This document shows positions 32,332 through 40,943 of a stretch of DNA of 64,000 bases, in pieces; position 1 is the first letter of the stretch, and each line of letters starts with the position of its first letter. Source of the stretch: Macondimonas sp045864775 (GTDB lineage Bacteria > Pseudomonadota > Gammaproteobacteria > UBA5335); the NCBI GenBank assembly GCA_045864775.1, contig BTVR01000001.1, positions 496,001 through 560,000 on the forward strand. Reading direction: 5' to 3'. Position numbers and translations under genes: made by a program. The notes under the pieces are model-generated. The model was not told the DNA's origin. It did not search any database and saw nothing but the letters and a program-made list of their open reading frames with translations.

Positions 32332-32962
32332 TCTGAGCGCCTGCGCCGGGCTGCCGTTCACCGGCGGCTCCAGCTGGAAGGAGGAGGTCCTGCTGCACGA
32401 TGGTCGCACGCTCATCGTCGAGCGCTCGATCATCCGCCGCGGCCGCCACGAAATCGGCCAGCCGCCGCCGGTCGGCGAGCAAACCATCCGCTTCAAGCTG
32501 CCCCAGTCGCGCAAGACCGTGCGCTGGACCAGCGCATATGACGATGATCTCGGTGGTAGTGATTTCAATCTGCTGGCCGTTCATGTCCTGAACGATACGC
32601 CCTACATCATCGCCGAGCCGGACCTGTGCCTTTCCTACAACAAATGGGGCCGGCCCAATCCGCCCTATGTCATCTTCAGGCATGACGGCGCGGCCTGGCA
32701 GCGCATCCCGATCGAGCAATTGCCCGCGGAATTCAAGACCTTCAACGTGGTGATGGCTCTCCCCAAGAGGTACACAAAGATAATGGCCCGGGAGGGCAGG
32801 GTTTCAGCGGAGAAAGTCCGGGAATTGAACAGAATCATCGAAGAGAACAACCCTCACCTTCGCACCATCCTGCGCGAGCCGTTGCCGGATGGAAGATGCC
32901 TGCCACTGCCGAGTTCGCCCAAAGCTCCTATCCCGATCACGCCAGATATCTCGGCAAAATAG
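32270..32962 (+). CDS. Outer membrane lipoprotein, array unit 3 (possible immunity protein)
   Basis: A 230-residue lipoprotein with lipobox LSAC (Cys25) and Ala at +2. It shares WKEEVLLHDGRTLIVERS, GRHEIGQPPPVGEQTIRF, CLSYNKWGRPNPPYVIF and RTILREPL with units 1 and 2. The middle (about 85-105) and the C-terminal third differ from both. It starts inside the stop of fragment 2 behind the same GGAGG leader as unit 2. A spacer of 55 nt leads to fragment 3. The function is inferred from the array only. Confidence 0.8.
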   Translation: MSNALLRAFASIILFVLAAASLSACAGLPFTGGSSWKEEVLLHDGRTLIVERSIIRRGRHEIGQPPPVGEQTIRFKLPQSRKTVRWTSAYDDDLGGSDFNLLAVHVLNDTPYIIAEPDLCLSYNKWGRPNPPYVIFRHDGAAWQRIPIEQLPAEFKTFNVVMALPKRYTKIMAREGRVSAEKVRELNRIIEENNPHLRTILREPLPDGRCLPLPSSPKAPIPITPDISAK

Positions 32963-33017
32963 AGCCAATAACGTCACCTTAGCTTGAAGAAATAAACACT
33001 GTAAATTGGAGGACGAC

Positions 33018-33326
33018 ATGACGACTGATACAGAGTACGCACTGATGGCAGGTTACGCATACCGCACAACACGCAGCCAGATCAATTCGATTCCAGCCCC
33101 GGAAGGCTGGACTCCGTTCTTTCCGGTTCCTGACCCATCGACTGCTGCGAATTTTCCAGCCACCTCAGGCTTCGAAGCCGTGGCCTTTCAAAACACCGCC
33201 AATCTGAACGAAATCGTCATCGCCTATGCCGGCACCGATCCGAGCGATATCACGGGCGACTGGCTGGCCAACGGCGGCCTGGCCACCGGCGCCGGCTCCG
33301 ACCAGCGAGACACGCCGATGTTTTGA
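33018..33326 (+). pseudogene. Truncated class-3-lipase-like effector fragment 3
   Basis: A 102-residue frame that starts like fragments 1 and 2 (YALMAGYAYRTTR, SGFEAVAF, IVIAYAGTDPSD). It stops after GAGSDQ, then RDTPMF, before reaching the serine motif. The break falls exactly at the end of the 94-bp repeat shared with fragment 1. No lipoprotein follows; the next gene is on the other strand 13 nt away, so this is the broken end of the array. GGAGG lies 5 nt before the start. Confidence 0.65.
33213..33306 (+). repeat. 94-bp direct repeat, copy B (with 30901-30994)
   Basis: Second copy of the exact 94-bp repeat. Its right end is the junction where lipase fragment 3 runs into unrelated sequence (CGAGACACG). 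The hexamer CGAGAC also occurs just past the serine motif in fragments 1 and 2, so a short-homology deletion is possible. Confidence 0.9.
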
Positions 33327-33339
33327 GACAGGCCCCTCT

Positions 33340-33666
33340 TCAGCTGATCGCCATCTGGCGGCAGGACGCGGCGCAGCGCTTGCATGCCTCGACGCAATCG
33401 TCCATGTCACCCAAAGCCGCGCATTGATCGGCGCAATCGCTGCAGACCTGCGCGCAGAGCTGGCACAGCGCGATCGCGTGGGGCGATCCGCTCATCATGA
33501 GCCGGGCTGCCGTATGGCACAGTTCGGCGCAATCCAGCATGGTCCGGAAATGGGCCGGTTCGACGTGGGCGCCGCCCGCTTCGAGACAGTGGTTCAAGGC
33601 ATGATCGAGACAGGTACGGTGGCAGTCCAGGCAATCCTCAAGGCAACTGGCGAACTCGGCATTCAT
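33340..33666 (-). CDS. Four-helix-bundle copper-binding protein (DUF326/Csp-like)
   Basis: A 108-residue protein with 14 cysteines spaced along predicted helices (CLEDCLDCHRTC, HC, DCAELC, CQLCAQVCSDCADQC, DCVEACKRCAASC). This is the pattern of DUF326 copper-storage proteins (Csp family), which bind many Cu(I) ions inside a helical bundle. No signal peptide is seen, so it resembles cytosolic Csp3. GAGGAG lies upstream of the start. It is a lone gene at the end of the lipase array. The 170 nt before it (33667-33836) hold no gene. Confidence 0.88.
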   Translation of the reverse strand: MNAEFASCLEDCLDCHRTCLDHALNHCLEAGGAHVEPAHFRTMLDCAELCHTAARLMMSGSPHAIALCQLCAQVCSDCADQCAALGDMDDCVEACKRCAASCRQMAIS

Positions 33667-33836
33667 GGGTCTCTCTCCTCTGATCGCGATCGTTTTCCGG
33701 ACGATATCGGGTCCCGGGGGGCAGGAAGCGGTTGAGCTGCGCGCTCAGCCTTTTCCTCTCCGCCCTTGTGCGACTGTCTGCCGAGCCCGCAAGTTCCCTC
33801 TGCCCCAAGCGCCATCGGCGAGGATCACCGAGCCGA

Positions 33837-34289
33837 TCAGCGACCGGTATGCCCGAAACCGCCCTCGCCGCGCTCGCTGGCCTCGAAGGTCTCCACCGGA
33901 ATCAACCGGGCCTGCACCACCGGCACGAAGACGAGTTGGGCGAGCCGATCGAAAGGCTGCAGCGTGAATGACGCCTCCCCGCGGTTCCAGCAGGACACCA
34001 TCAGTTCGCCCTGGTAGTCCGAATCGATCAGGCCGACCAGATTGCCCAGGACGATGCCGTGCTTGTGCCCGAGGCCGGAGCGCGGCAGGATCAGGGCCGC
34101 GTAGCCCGGATCGCCGATATGGATGGCCAGACCGGTCCGGACGAGCTGCGTCCCACCGGGCTCCAGCACCGCGGGCGCATCCAGGCAGGCGCGCAGGTCC
34201 AGCCCCGCCGACCCCGCCGTGGCATAGCCCGGAATGGGGAACTGCTTCCCGAGGCGGGCATCAAGGACACGGATCTGGATTTCGAGCAT
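33837..34289 (-). CDS. dut: dUTP diphosphatase
   Basis: A 150-residue trimeric dUTPase that hydrolyses dUTP to dUMP. All five motifs are visible: AGLDLRA, PRSGLGHKHGIVL, GLIDSDYQGEL, the RLAQLVFVPV block and the C-terminal EASERGEGGFGHTGR arm. The length equals E. coli Dut. Start 34289 has AAGGG 8 nt upstream; the open frame continues to 34397 without support. In many proteobacteria dut follows coaBC, but here a DUF2214 gene on the other strand separates them. Confidence 0.96.
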   Translation of the reverse strand: MLEIQIRVLDARLGKQFPIPGYATAGSAGLDLRACLDAPAVLEPGGTQLVRTGLAIHIGDPGYAALILPRSGLGHKHGIVLGNLVGLIDSDYQGELMVSCWNRGEASFTLQPFDRLAQLVFVPVVQARLIPVETFEASERGEGGFGHTGR

Positions 34290-34329
34290 ATTGGAATCCC
34301 TTGCTGGCAATCGGTGGACAGGAGGCGAC

Positions 34330-34782
34330 ATGACCGAAGCGGTGCTGGCGGCCAGCCATTTCATCGCGATCCTGTTGATGGTGACGTTTCTGGCCATCGA
34401 AACCGCGCTCTTGCGGCCCCTGTGGATGCCCGTGTCGCTGGTGTCGTTGCCGCGCTACGACCGGCTGTATCGCGGCATGCTCGCGCTGGTGCTGATCACG
34501 GGCCTGCTGCGCCTGGCGCTCGGCGCCAAAGGCGCTGCCTTCGATCTGGGCAATCCCCTGTTCCACGTCAAGCTGACCGGTTTCGCCGTCATGGTTCTGC
34601 TCACCCTCCCGGTGACCCGGCAATTGCACCGTTGGCAAACCGCGAGACTGGCCGATCCGGCCTTCGTGCCGGACGCGGGCGCCGTGCGCCGCCTGCGGCG
34701 CGTGCTGATGCTGTCCGTCCATCTTCTGGTGATCCTGCCGGTGCTCGCCGCCCTGGTGGCACGCGGGCACGGCTTGCGTTGA
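34330..34782 (+). CDS. DUF2214 inner membrane protein
   Basis: A 150-residue protein with four predicted membrane helices (about 5-25, 48-66, 80-98, 124-146). Basic residues (RYDRLYRG, TRQLHRW, RRLRRV) lie between helices. It resembles the DUF2214 family, which has no established role. AGGAGG lies 4 nt before the start. It is divergent from dut and convergent with coaBC. Confidence 0.7.
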   Translation: MTEAVLAASHFIAILLMVTFLAIETALLRPLWMPVSLVSLPRYDRLYRGMLALVLITGLLRLALGAKGAAFDLGNPLFHVKLTGFAVMVLLTLPVTRQLHRWQTARLADPAFVPDAGAVRRLRRVLMLSVHLLVILPVLAALVARGHGLR

Positions 34783-34822
34783 CGATCCGCGGGCGCGGCA
34801 AGGGCGCGATGGGCCGCCCGCA

Positions 34823-36037
34823 TCATGCCGACGGGGACGCCCGACCCATGCGCTCGGCGATCAAGGCCAGCAAGGCCGAGGCGAGCGCCCGTTTCGGCTG
34901 ACGGGGCAAGGCGAGGGAACCGCCCTCCCAGAACACCGTGAGCGCATTGTCGTCGCTGTCGAAGCCCAGCCCGCGATCGTCCACCTGATTGGCCGCGATC
35001 ATGTCGATGTTCTTGCGCCGCCGCTTGGCCTCGGCATACTCGGCGAGCCGCTCGGTTTCGGCGGCGAAGCCCACTGTAAAGGGCCGCTCCGACTGCCCCG
35101 CCACCTCGGCCAGGATGTCGGGCGTGGGTTCGAGGCTCAGGGTCAACGGCTCGCCGTTCTTCTTGATCTTGTCGGCGGCGCGGGTCGCGGGTCGATAGTC
35201 CGCCACGGCGGCGGTGGCGATGAACAGATCCGCCGCCGCGATGTGTTGCAACACCGCCGCGCGCATGGCCTCGGCCGTCTCCACCCGCAGGCAGATCACG
35301 CCCGCCGGCGCTGGCAGATGCACCGGTCCGCTCACCAGAATGACCTCTGCCCCCGCGTCGCGCGCCGCCTCGGCGACGGCGTAGCCCATCTTCCCCGAGC
35401 TGCGGTTGGTGAGAAAGCGCACGGGGTCCAGCGGCTCGCGCGTGGGGCCCGCAGTGACCAGCACCGTGAGGCCGCGCAGGTCGACTGCCGGGGGGGGCAC
35501 GTTCAGCGCCTCGACGAGCGCCACCGGCTCCAGCATCCGCCCCGCCCCGACCTCGCCGCAGGCCTGCTCGCCCGCAGCCGGTCCGACGAGCCGCGCGCCG
35601 CGCGCGGCCAGCGTGGCGCAGTTGGCCTGCGTGGCCGGGTGCTGCCACATGACCCGGTTCATGGCGGGCGCCACGACCAGCGGCGCCTCGCTGGCCAGAC
35701 ACACGGTGCTCAACAGATCGTCGGCCAGACCATGGGCGAGACGGGCAATGAAATCCGCGCTGGCCGGGGCGATCAGGATGCAGTCGGCCCAGCGCGCCAG
35801 CTCGATGTGGCTCATTGCGGCCTCGGCCTGCGGATCCATCAGGCCGGTACGCACCGCCCGGCCGCTCAAGGCTTGCAGGGTCAGGGGCGTGATGAAGGCG
35901 GTCGCCGCCGCGGTCATGACCACCTGCACCTCGGCGCCCCGCTCGCGCAGCCGGCGCACCAGCTCGGCGCTCTTGTAGGCGGCAATGCCGCCGGTGACAC
36001 CCAGCAGGATGCGCTGGGGAAGTGAGGCTGAATTCAT
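34823..36037 (-). CDS. coaBC: Bifunctional phosphopantothenoylcysteine decarboxylase/synthetase
   Basis: A 404-residue two-domain enzyme of coenzyme A synthesis. The N-terminal FMN-binding CoaC half has GVTGGIAAYKSAELVR, MSHIELARWAD (catalytic His) and PAMNRVMW. The CoaB half (from about 186) has VTAGPTREPLDPVRFLTNRSSGKMG and ATAAVADYRP, KIKKNGEPL. Length matches E. coli Dfp (406). The next 214 nt up to radC form a divergent spacer in which I see no gene. Confidence 0.96.
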   Translation of the reverse strand: MNSASLPQRILLGVTGGIAAYKSAELVRRLRERGAEVQVVMTAAATAFITPLTLQALSGRAVRTGLMDPQAEAAMSHIELARWADCILIAPASADFIARLAHGLADDLLSTVCLASEAPLVVAPAMNRVMWQHPATQANCATLAARGARLVGPAAGEQACGEVGAGRMLEPVALVEALNVPPPAVDLRGLTVLVTAGPTREPLDPVRFLTNRSSGKMGYAVAEAARDAGAEVILVSGPVHLPAPAGVICLRVETAEAMRAAVLQHIAAADLFIATAAVADYRPATRAADKIKKNGEPLTLSLEPTPDILAEVAGQSERPFTVGFAAETERLAEYAEAKRRRKNIDMIAANQVDDRGLGFDSDDNALTVFWEGGSLALPRQPKRALASALLALIAERMGRASPSA

Positions 36038-36251
36038 GGGCAGCGTGCTCGAGATCGGCGGATCCGGACGATCCGGAAGGCTCCGCGCATCCTATCGCAA
36101 GGCGCACACGCGCCCAAGCCTGATCAAGCCCTGCGCCCGCCGGCCGATACGCCAGAGGCGCCGCCGATCCCCGCAGCTGCCGCAGGCGCAGCGGATTTCC
36201 CGGACTGCGCGAGACTTGTCCTCACATCCCGGCCGCTTCGAACGGATGACG

Positions 36252-36926
36252 ATGCGAATCACCGACTGGCCCGACGCCGAACGTCCGCGCGAAAAATTGC
36301 TGGCCCACGGGCCGGGCGCCTTGTCCGATGCCGAACTGTTGGCGATTTTTCTGCGCACCGGCATTCCGGGCCGCAATGCCGTCGATCTGGCGCGCGATCT
36401 CCTGGCGCAGCACGGCGGACTGCGTACCCTGCTCGGCCTGTCGCAACGGGATTTCTGCCGCGCGCCGGGACTGGGTCAAGCCAAGTATGCCCAACTCCAG
36501 GCGGTGCTGGAGATGGCGCGCCGGCATCTCGGCGAAAGCCTCAAGCGGGGCGAGGTCATGAGCCGGCCCGAGGAAGTCCGCCGCTTCCTGCAGAGCCAAC
36601 TCCGCGATCACCCCTTCGAGGTCTTCGCCTGCCTGTATCTGGACAACCGGCACCGGGTCATCGCATTTCGCGAACTGTTCCGCGGCACCATCGACCAGGC
36701 CAGCGTGCATCCGCGCGAGGTGGTGCGCGCCGCGCTCGACTGCAATGCCGCGGCGGTGATCCTCGCGCACAACCATCCCTCCGGCGTCGCAGAGCCCAGC
36801 CGCGCCGATGAGGAACTGACGCGCCGGCTCAAACAGGCGCTGGCCTTGGTCGACATCCGCGTGCTCGACCATCTCATCGTCGGCGACGGGCCCTGCATTT
36901 CCATGGCCGAACGCGGCCTCGTTTGA
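36252..36926 (+). CDS. radC: RadC-family JAB domain protein
   Basis: A 224-residue protein with an N-terminal UPF0758 helix-hairpin region (DWPDAERPREKLLAHG, GALSDAELLAIFLRTG) and a C-terminal JAB1/MPN-like metal domain whose HNHPSG-x-EPSRAD motif carries the zinc ligands. The cellular role of RadC is not settled. Start 36252 was chosen by family alignment (M-x-I-x-DWP); ATG 36246 is equally possible, and neither has a good ribosome site. Confidence 0.92.
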   Translation: MRITDWPDAERPREKLLAHGPGALSDAELLAIFLRTGIPGRNAVDLARDLLAQHGGLRTLLGLSQRDFCRAPGLGQAKYAQLQAVLEMARRHLGESLKRGEVMSRPEEVRRFLQSQLRDHPFEVFACLYLDNRHRVIAFRELFRGTIDQASVHPREVVRAALDCNAAAVILAHNHPSGVAEPSRADEELTRRLKQALALVDIRVLDHLIVGDGPCISMAERGLV

Positions 36927-37020
36927 GGCGCCCGCGCTTTCAGCGCAACCATCGACGCGGCGTCACCATTGGGTTCCCTCCCCTGCCGCGAAGGCCAGCG
37001 CGGCGCCCCTGCACCGAACG

Positions 37021-37057
37021 CATTTATATATTAATATTCTAATATTCGTATATTGAT
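37021..37057. promoter_or_regulatory. AT-rich promoter/operator region of ethE1-sulP
   Basis: This 37-bp stretch is almost all A and T in a GC-rich genome. It holds the palindrome ATATTAATAT and a tandem repeat TAATATTC-TAATATTC (37032-37047), 23-60 nt before the ethE1 start. The base composition resembles the sqr regulator site, so control by the same ArsR-type protein is plausible but not shown; the sequences are not the same. Confidence 0.5.
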
Positions 37058-37079
37058 CACCTGAACGAGGAGCCCGGCC

Positions 37080-37766
37080 ATGTTGTTTCGCCAACTCTAT
37101 GATCTGGACACCGGCACTTATACCTATCTCCTGGCCGAACGGCCGGGTGGCGAGGCCGTGATCATCGATCCGGTCCTGGAGCAGATGAATGCTTATCTGC
37201 AATTGCTGCGCGAACTCGATATCCGGCTGGTCAAGGCCATCGATACCCACACCCATGCCGATCACGTGACCGCCATGGGGAAGCTGCGCGAGGTCACCGG
37301 CTGCGTGACGCTCATGGGCGAGCAGACCAAGGCCGAATGCGTGTCGCTGCGGGTGCGCGACGGGGAAACCATCCATGTCGGCGCGCTGACGCTGCGGGCG
37401 CTGTATACCCCCGGGCATACCGACGAATCCTACAGTTTCGTCATGGACGACCGGGTGTTCACCGGCGACACCCTGCTGATCCGGGGCACCGGCCGCACCG
37501 ATTTCCAGAATGGCAACGCCCGCGCCCAATACGACAGCCTGTTCAACAAGCTGCTCAAGCTGCCCGAGGAAACGCTGGTCTACCCCGGCCACGACTACAA
37601 GGGCTGGACGGTCAGCACCATCGGTGAGGAGAAGCGCTACAACCCGCGCCTGCAGGCCCAGTCGGTCGATGAATACGTGAACATCATGAACAACCTGAAC
37701 CTGCCCAATCCCAAATACATGGACGTGGCGGTGCCCGCCAATCTGGCCTGCGGCCGGACGGCCTGA
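37080..37766 (+). CDS. ETHE1-type persulfide dioxygenase
   Basis: A 228-residue metallo-beta-lactamase-fold enzyme that oxidises glutathione persulfide to sulfite. Metal ligands are visible: HTHADH (His57, His59, Asp61, His62), His113 (TPGHTDES), Asp130 (TGDTL) and His171 (YPGHDYKG). The GTGRTDFQNGNA block is diagnostic of ETHE1. Start 37080 has GAGGAG 7 nt upstream. It shares one base with the sulP start (TGATG), so the two form an operon. It would act downstream of Sqr in sulfide oxidation. Confidence 0.94.
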   Translation: MLFRQLYDLDTGTYTYLLAERPGGEAVIIDPVLEQMNAYLQLLRELDIRLVKAIDTHTHADHVTAMGKLREVTGCVTLMGEQTKAECVSLRVRDGETIHVGALTLRALYTPGHTDESYSFVMDDRVFTGDTLLIRGTGRTDFQNGNARAQYDSLFNKLLKLPEETLVYPGHDYKGWTVSTIGEEKRYNPRLQAQSVDEYVNIMNNLNLPNPKYMDVAVPANLACGRTA

Positions 37767-39571
37767 TGCCCGCTCGTGCGGATACGACGTCGATCGAGGG
37801 AAAGGCGCGACACCGGGTCGCGCTTCCCCCGCTGCAATGGCTCAGGACGTATCGACGCCAGGATCTGATCGACGACAGCCTGGCCGGCGCCATCACGGCC
37901 ATCCTGCTCGTGCCCCAGAGCCTCGCCTATGCCCTGCTCGCCGGCCTGCCGCCGCAGGCCGGGCTTTATGCCAGCATGTTGCCGCCCGTCCTTTACGCGG
38001 TCTTCGGCACGAGCCGGACCTTGGCCGTGGGGCCCGTGGCGGTGGCCGCGCTGCTGGTCGCGAGCACCTTGAGCGCGCGCGGCGTGACCGATCCCGCCCA
38101 AGCCCTCATGCAGGCCGTGATCCTCGCCTTCGAGGTCGGCTTGGTGCTCTTGGCACTGGGGCTGCTGCGAGCCGGCCGGCTGATCAATTTCCTGAGCCAT
38201 CCGGTCCTGTCCGGATTCACCACCGGCGCGGCGCTGGTGATCGTCATCAGCCAGATCAAGCATCTCACCGGCATTCCGGCCGGTGGGCAACAGCTGCCCG
38301 CCATGCTCGCGCAATTGGTTTCCGGTCTGGACCGTGTCCAGCCGCTGACGGTGATGCTCGGCGTCGGCGCGATCGGCTTGCTGTGGTTCTCGGGGGCACC
38401 GCTGGGGCGGCTGCTGCGGCGGCTGCGTCTCACCGATCGGACCGTGCTGATCATCGGCAAAGCGGCGCCCCTGCTCGTCGTACTGCTGAGCACGGCCCTG
38501 GTGGCCGGAGCAGACTGGGACGTCCGGCACGGCGTTTCCGTCGTTGGGGTTCTGAACGTCGCCCTGCCGCGCCTGAACGTCGGCTTTCTCACCACCGCGC
38601 AGCCATGGCAGGAACTGCTCCCGTCGGCGGCGCTCATCGCCCTGATCGGCTATGTCGAAAGCGTGTCGATCGCCAAGGTGCTGGCCAGCCGGCGCCGCCA
38701 GCGCATCGACCCGGATCAGGAACTGATCGCCCTGGGCGCCGCCAATCTAGGCGCCGCCGTCACCGGCGCCATGCCGGTCGCCGGCGGCTTCAGCCGCACC
38801 GTGGTCAACGACACGGCCGGGGCCCGCACCCCGCTCGCCGGCGTCATCACGGCCGTTTTGGTCGGCTTGGCCGCCATCTACCTGACGCCGCTTTTCACCC
38901 ACATGCCCCAGGCCGTACTGGCCGCGATCATCGTCGTGGCGGTGCTGAACCTGGTGGACATGGCGACGCTGCGCCAAGCCTGGCGCTATGACCGCAGCGA
39001 TGCCGCAGCATGGCTTGCCACCTTCGCCGGCGTGATGGCCCTGGGTGTGGAGCACGGCCTGCTGCTGGGCCTCGTCCTGTCGCTGCTGCTGTTCGTCTGG
39101 CGCAGCGGAAATCCGCACATCGCACGGGTGGGCCAGATTCCGGGAACCGAGCACTTTCGCAACGTTGAGCGCCATCAGGTCACGACCTGGCGGGGACTGT
39201 TGCTGGTGCGGGTCGACGAGCGCCTGTGTTTTGCCAATGCGGCGGCGGTCGAGGATTTCATCCTGCGGTCGGTCGCCGAAACGCCCGATACGCGTCACGT
39301 GGTGCTGATCGCCAGCGCCGTGAATGCCATCGATCTCAGCGCGCTGGAGATGCTGCAGGGCCTGATTCGGAGCCTGCGGGCACAGGGGATCACGCTGCAT
39401 CTGGCCGAGGTCAAGGGGCCGGTCATGGACCGCCTGGAACGCGTCAACCTGCCCGCCGAACTCGCGCCGGGACGCATCTTCCTGCATCCCTTCGATGCCG
39501 TGCGCACGCTCACCGTTCCGGCAACACCTTGCCCGGATTCAGGATCCCCTCCGGGTCGAGTGCGCGCTTGA
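37766..39571 (+). CDS. SulP-family anion permease with STAS domain
   Basis: A 601-residue transporter with 10-14 membrane helices (about 30-440) and a cytosolic STAS domain (about 455-585; DLSALEML marks the phosphorylation loop). The LVPQSLAYALLAGLPPQAGLYASMLPP signature identifies SulP. Coupling to the persulfide dioxygenase suggests it moves the products sulfite or sulfate, though SulP proteins also carry bicarbonate. The last 62 nt overlap the 3' end of the convergent flavin oxidase gene, giving an unusual Pro/Gly/Arg tail. Confidence 0.92.
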   Translation: MPARADTTSIEGKARHRVALPPLQWLRTYRRQDLIDDSLAGAITAILLVPQSLAYALLAGLPPQAGLYASMLPPVLYAVFGTSRTLAVGPVAVAALLVASTLSARGVTDPAQALMQAVILAFEVGLVLLALGLLRAGRLINFLSHPVLSGFTTGAALVIVISQIKHLTGIPAGGQQLPAMLAQLVSGLDRVQPLTVMLGVGAIGLLWFSGAPLGRLLRRLRLTDRTVLIIGKAAPLLVVLLSTALVAGADWDVRHGVSVVGVLNVALPRLNVGFLTTAQPWQELLPSAALIALIGYVESVSIAKVLASRRRQRIDPDQELIALGAANLGAAVTGAMPVAGGFSRTVVNDTAGARTPLAGVITAVLVGLAAIYLTPLFTHMPQAVLAAIIVVAVLNLVDMATLRQAWRYDRSDAAAWLATFAGVMALGVEHGLLLGLVLSLLLFVWRSGNPHIARVGQIPGTEHFRNVERHQVTTWRGLLLVRVDERLCFANAAAVEDFILRSVAETPDTRHVVLIASAVNAIDLSALEMLQGLIRSLRAQGITLHLAEVKGPVMDRLERVNLPAELAPGRIFLHPFDAVRTLTVPATPCPDSGSPPGRVRA

Positions 39572-40943
39572 CGCGCCGCATCAGATCCAGCGTGACCGCG
39601 TCTTTGTAGCGCGCCATGTCATTCCGCTTGAGCTGGCCGACGCCGTGCTCGGCCGCAAAACTGCCGCCATGGGCCACCACACGGTCATGGACAAGGCGCT
39701 CCAGCCCCGCGCGCTGCGCCAGGAACGCCGCGGCATCACCCGCTGGCGGTGCGGACAGGTTGAAGTGCAGATTGCCGTCGCCGAGATGCCCGAAGACACA
39801 GGGCCGCACGCCGGGGCAGCGCGCCTGCAGTAGCGGCAGCACCTCCGTGATGAACGGCACCATTCCTCCCCGCGGCAGGCTGACGTCGTGCTTGATACTG
39901 GGCCCTTCGCGCCGCTGCGCATCGGGAATGGCGTTGCGCACTGCCCATAGCCGGTCCATCTGCCGTCGATCGATCGCCACCACGGCATTGCGCAAACCAT
40001 CTTCCCCTGCGGACGCTGCCGACAACCTGGCGAGTTCGGACGCCAGATCCGTCCCCGCACTGGTGCGCGAGAGCTCGATCAGAACGCACCAAGGGCTGCC
40101 GTTCATCCGGGGCACGGGCAGATCGGGGAAATGACGCGCCACGAGATCGAGGGAAAACGCCGACATGAGCTCAAAGGCGGTCAAGGCCTCCCCGAAGGCC
40201 GCGTTCAGGTGCCCGAACAGCTGCAGCGCGGTCGCGACATCAGGCAGCGGCACGAGCGTCAGCGCTTGCTGCGCCGGATACGGCACCAAGCGCAGCACGG
40301 CGGCGGTGATGATGCCCAGCGTCCCTTCGGCACCGATGAAAAGCTGCTTGAGATCGTAGCCGCTGTTGTCCTTGGCGAGGCCCTTCAAATCCGACCAGAC
40401 CCGGCCGTCGGCCAGCACGACTTCCAGCCCGCGGCAAAGCTCGCGCACGTTGCCGTAACGCAGCACGTTGTGTCCGCCAGCGTTGGTGGCGAGGTTGCCG
40501 CCGATCTGGCAATCGCCGCTGGAAGCCAGGCTTAACGGAAACCACCAACCCTGGGTTACCACGGCCTGCTGCAGTTCGGACAGCCGGCAGCCCGCCTGGA
40601 CGGTCACCGTCCCTTCCGCAGCATCGAGCGCAAGGACGTGCCGCATGCGTTTGAGATTGAGAATGACCTGCCGGCCCGTATCGTCCGGCATCGCACCGCC
40701 GCACAACCCGGTCAGGCCGCCCTGCGGCACGATGGCGATGCCGTTGGCGTGAGCGTACTGGATCACGGCGGCCACCTCCGCCGTGCTGCCCGGCAGAACG
40801 ATCGCCCGCGCGACGCCCGCAAAGCGGCCGCGCGGCTCCCGCAGGTAGTCGGACTGACCCGCCGGATCCGTCACAACCCCGCGCGGGCCGCAAACCTGTC
40901 TGAAAAATGCGAGATGGGGATCGGCTCCGGCAGGCTCTACCAA
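39510..40943 (-). CDS. FAD-linked oxidase, D-2-hydroxyacid dehydrogenase type
   Basis: A 477-residue flavoprotein of the GlcD/D2HGDH/D-lactate dehydrogenase group. FAD-binding blocks VPQGGLTGLCGGAMP, LSLASSGDCQIGGNLATNAGG and GAEGTLGIITA are clear. The C-terminal FAD-oxidase domain has HLGDGNLHFN and SFAAEHGVGQLKRN. It oxidises a D-2-hydroxy acid to a keto acid; the exact substrate is unresolved. The most likely start is TTG 40943, overlapping the stop of the upstream gene; ATG 41012 would overlap that gene by 76 nt. Confidence 0.88.
   Translation of the reverse strand: MVEPAGADPHLAFFRQVCGPRGVVTDPAGQSDYLREPRGRFAGVARAIVLPGSTAEVAAVIQYAHANGIAIVPQGGLTGLCGGAMPDDTGRQVILNLKRMRHVLALDAAEGTVTVQAGCRLSELQQAVVTQGWWFPLSLASSGDCQIGGNLATNAGGHNVLRYGNVRELCRGLEVVLADGRVWSDLKGLAKDNSGYDLKQLFIGAEGTLGIITAAVLRLVPYPAQQALTLVPLPDVATALQLFGHLNAAFGEALTAFELMSAFSLDLVARHFPDLPVPRMNGSPWCVLIELSRTSAGTDLASELARLSAASAGEDGLRNAVVAIDRRQMDRLWAVRNAIPDAQRREGPSIKHDVSLPRGGMVPFITEVLPLLQARCPGVRPCVFGHLGDGNLHFNLSAPPAGDAAAFLAQRAGLERLVHDRVVAHGGSFAAEHGVGQLKRNDMARYKDAVTLDLMRRVKRALDPEGILNPGKVLPER

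Noticed and set aside
29912..33326. Reading the repeated units as a CRISPR or as an insertion element
   Set aside because: Repeats are 94 and 215 bp, protein-coding and in reading frame; there are no short regular spacers, terminal inverted repeats or transposase.
29912..33326. Naming the lipase fragments as a specific type VI Tle family
   Set aside because: No type VI genes, adaptor or marker domain is in the window, and the fragments lack the diagnostic C-terminal half. A type I or other secretion route is equally possible.
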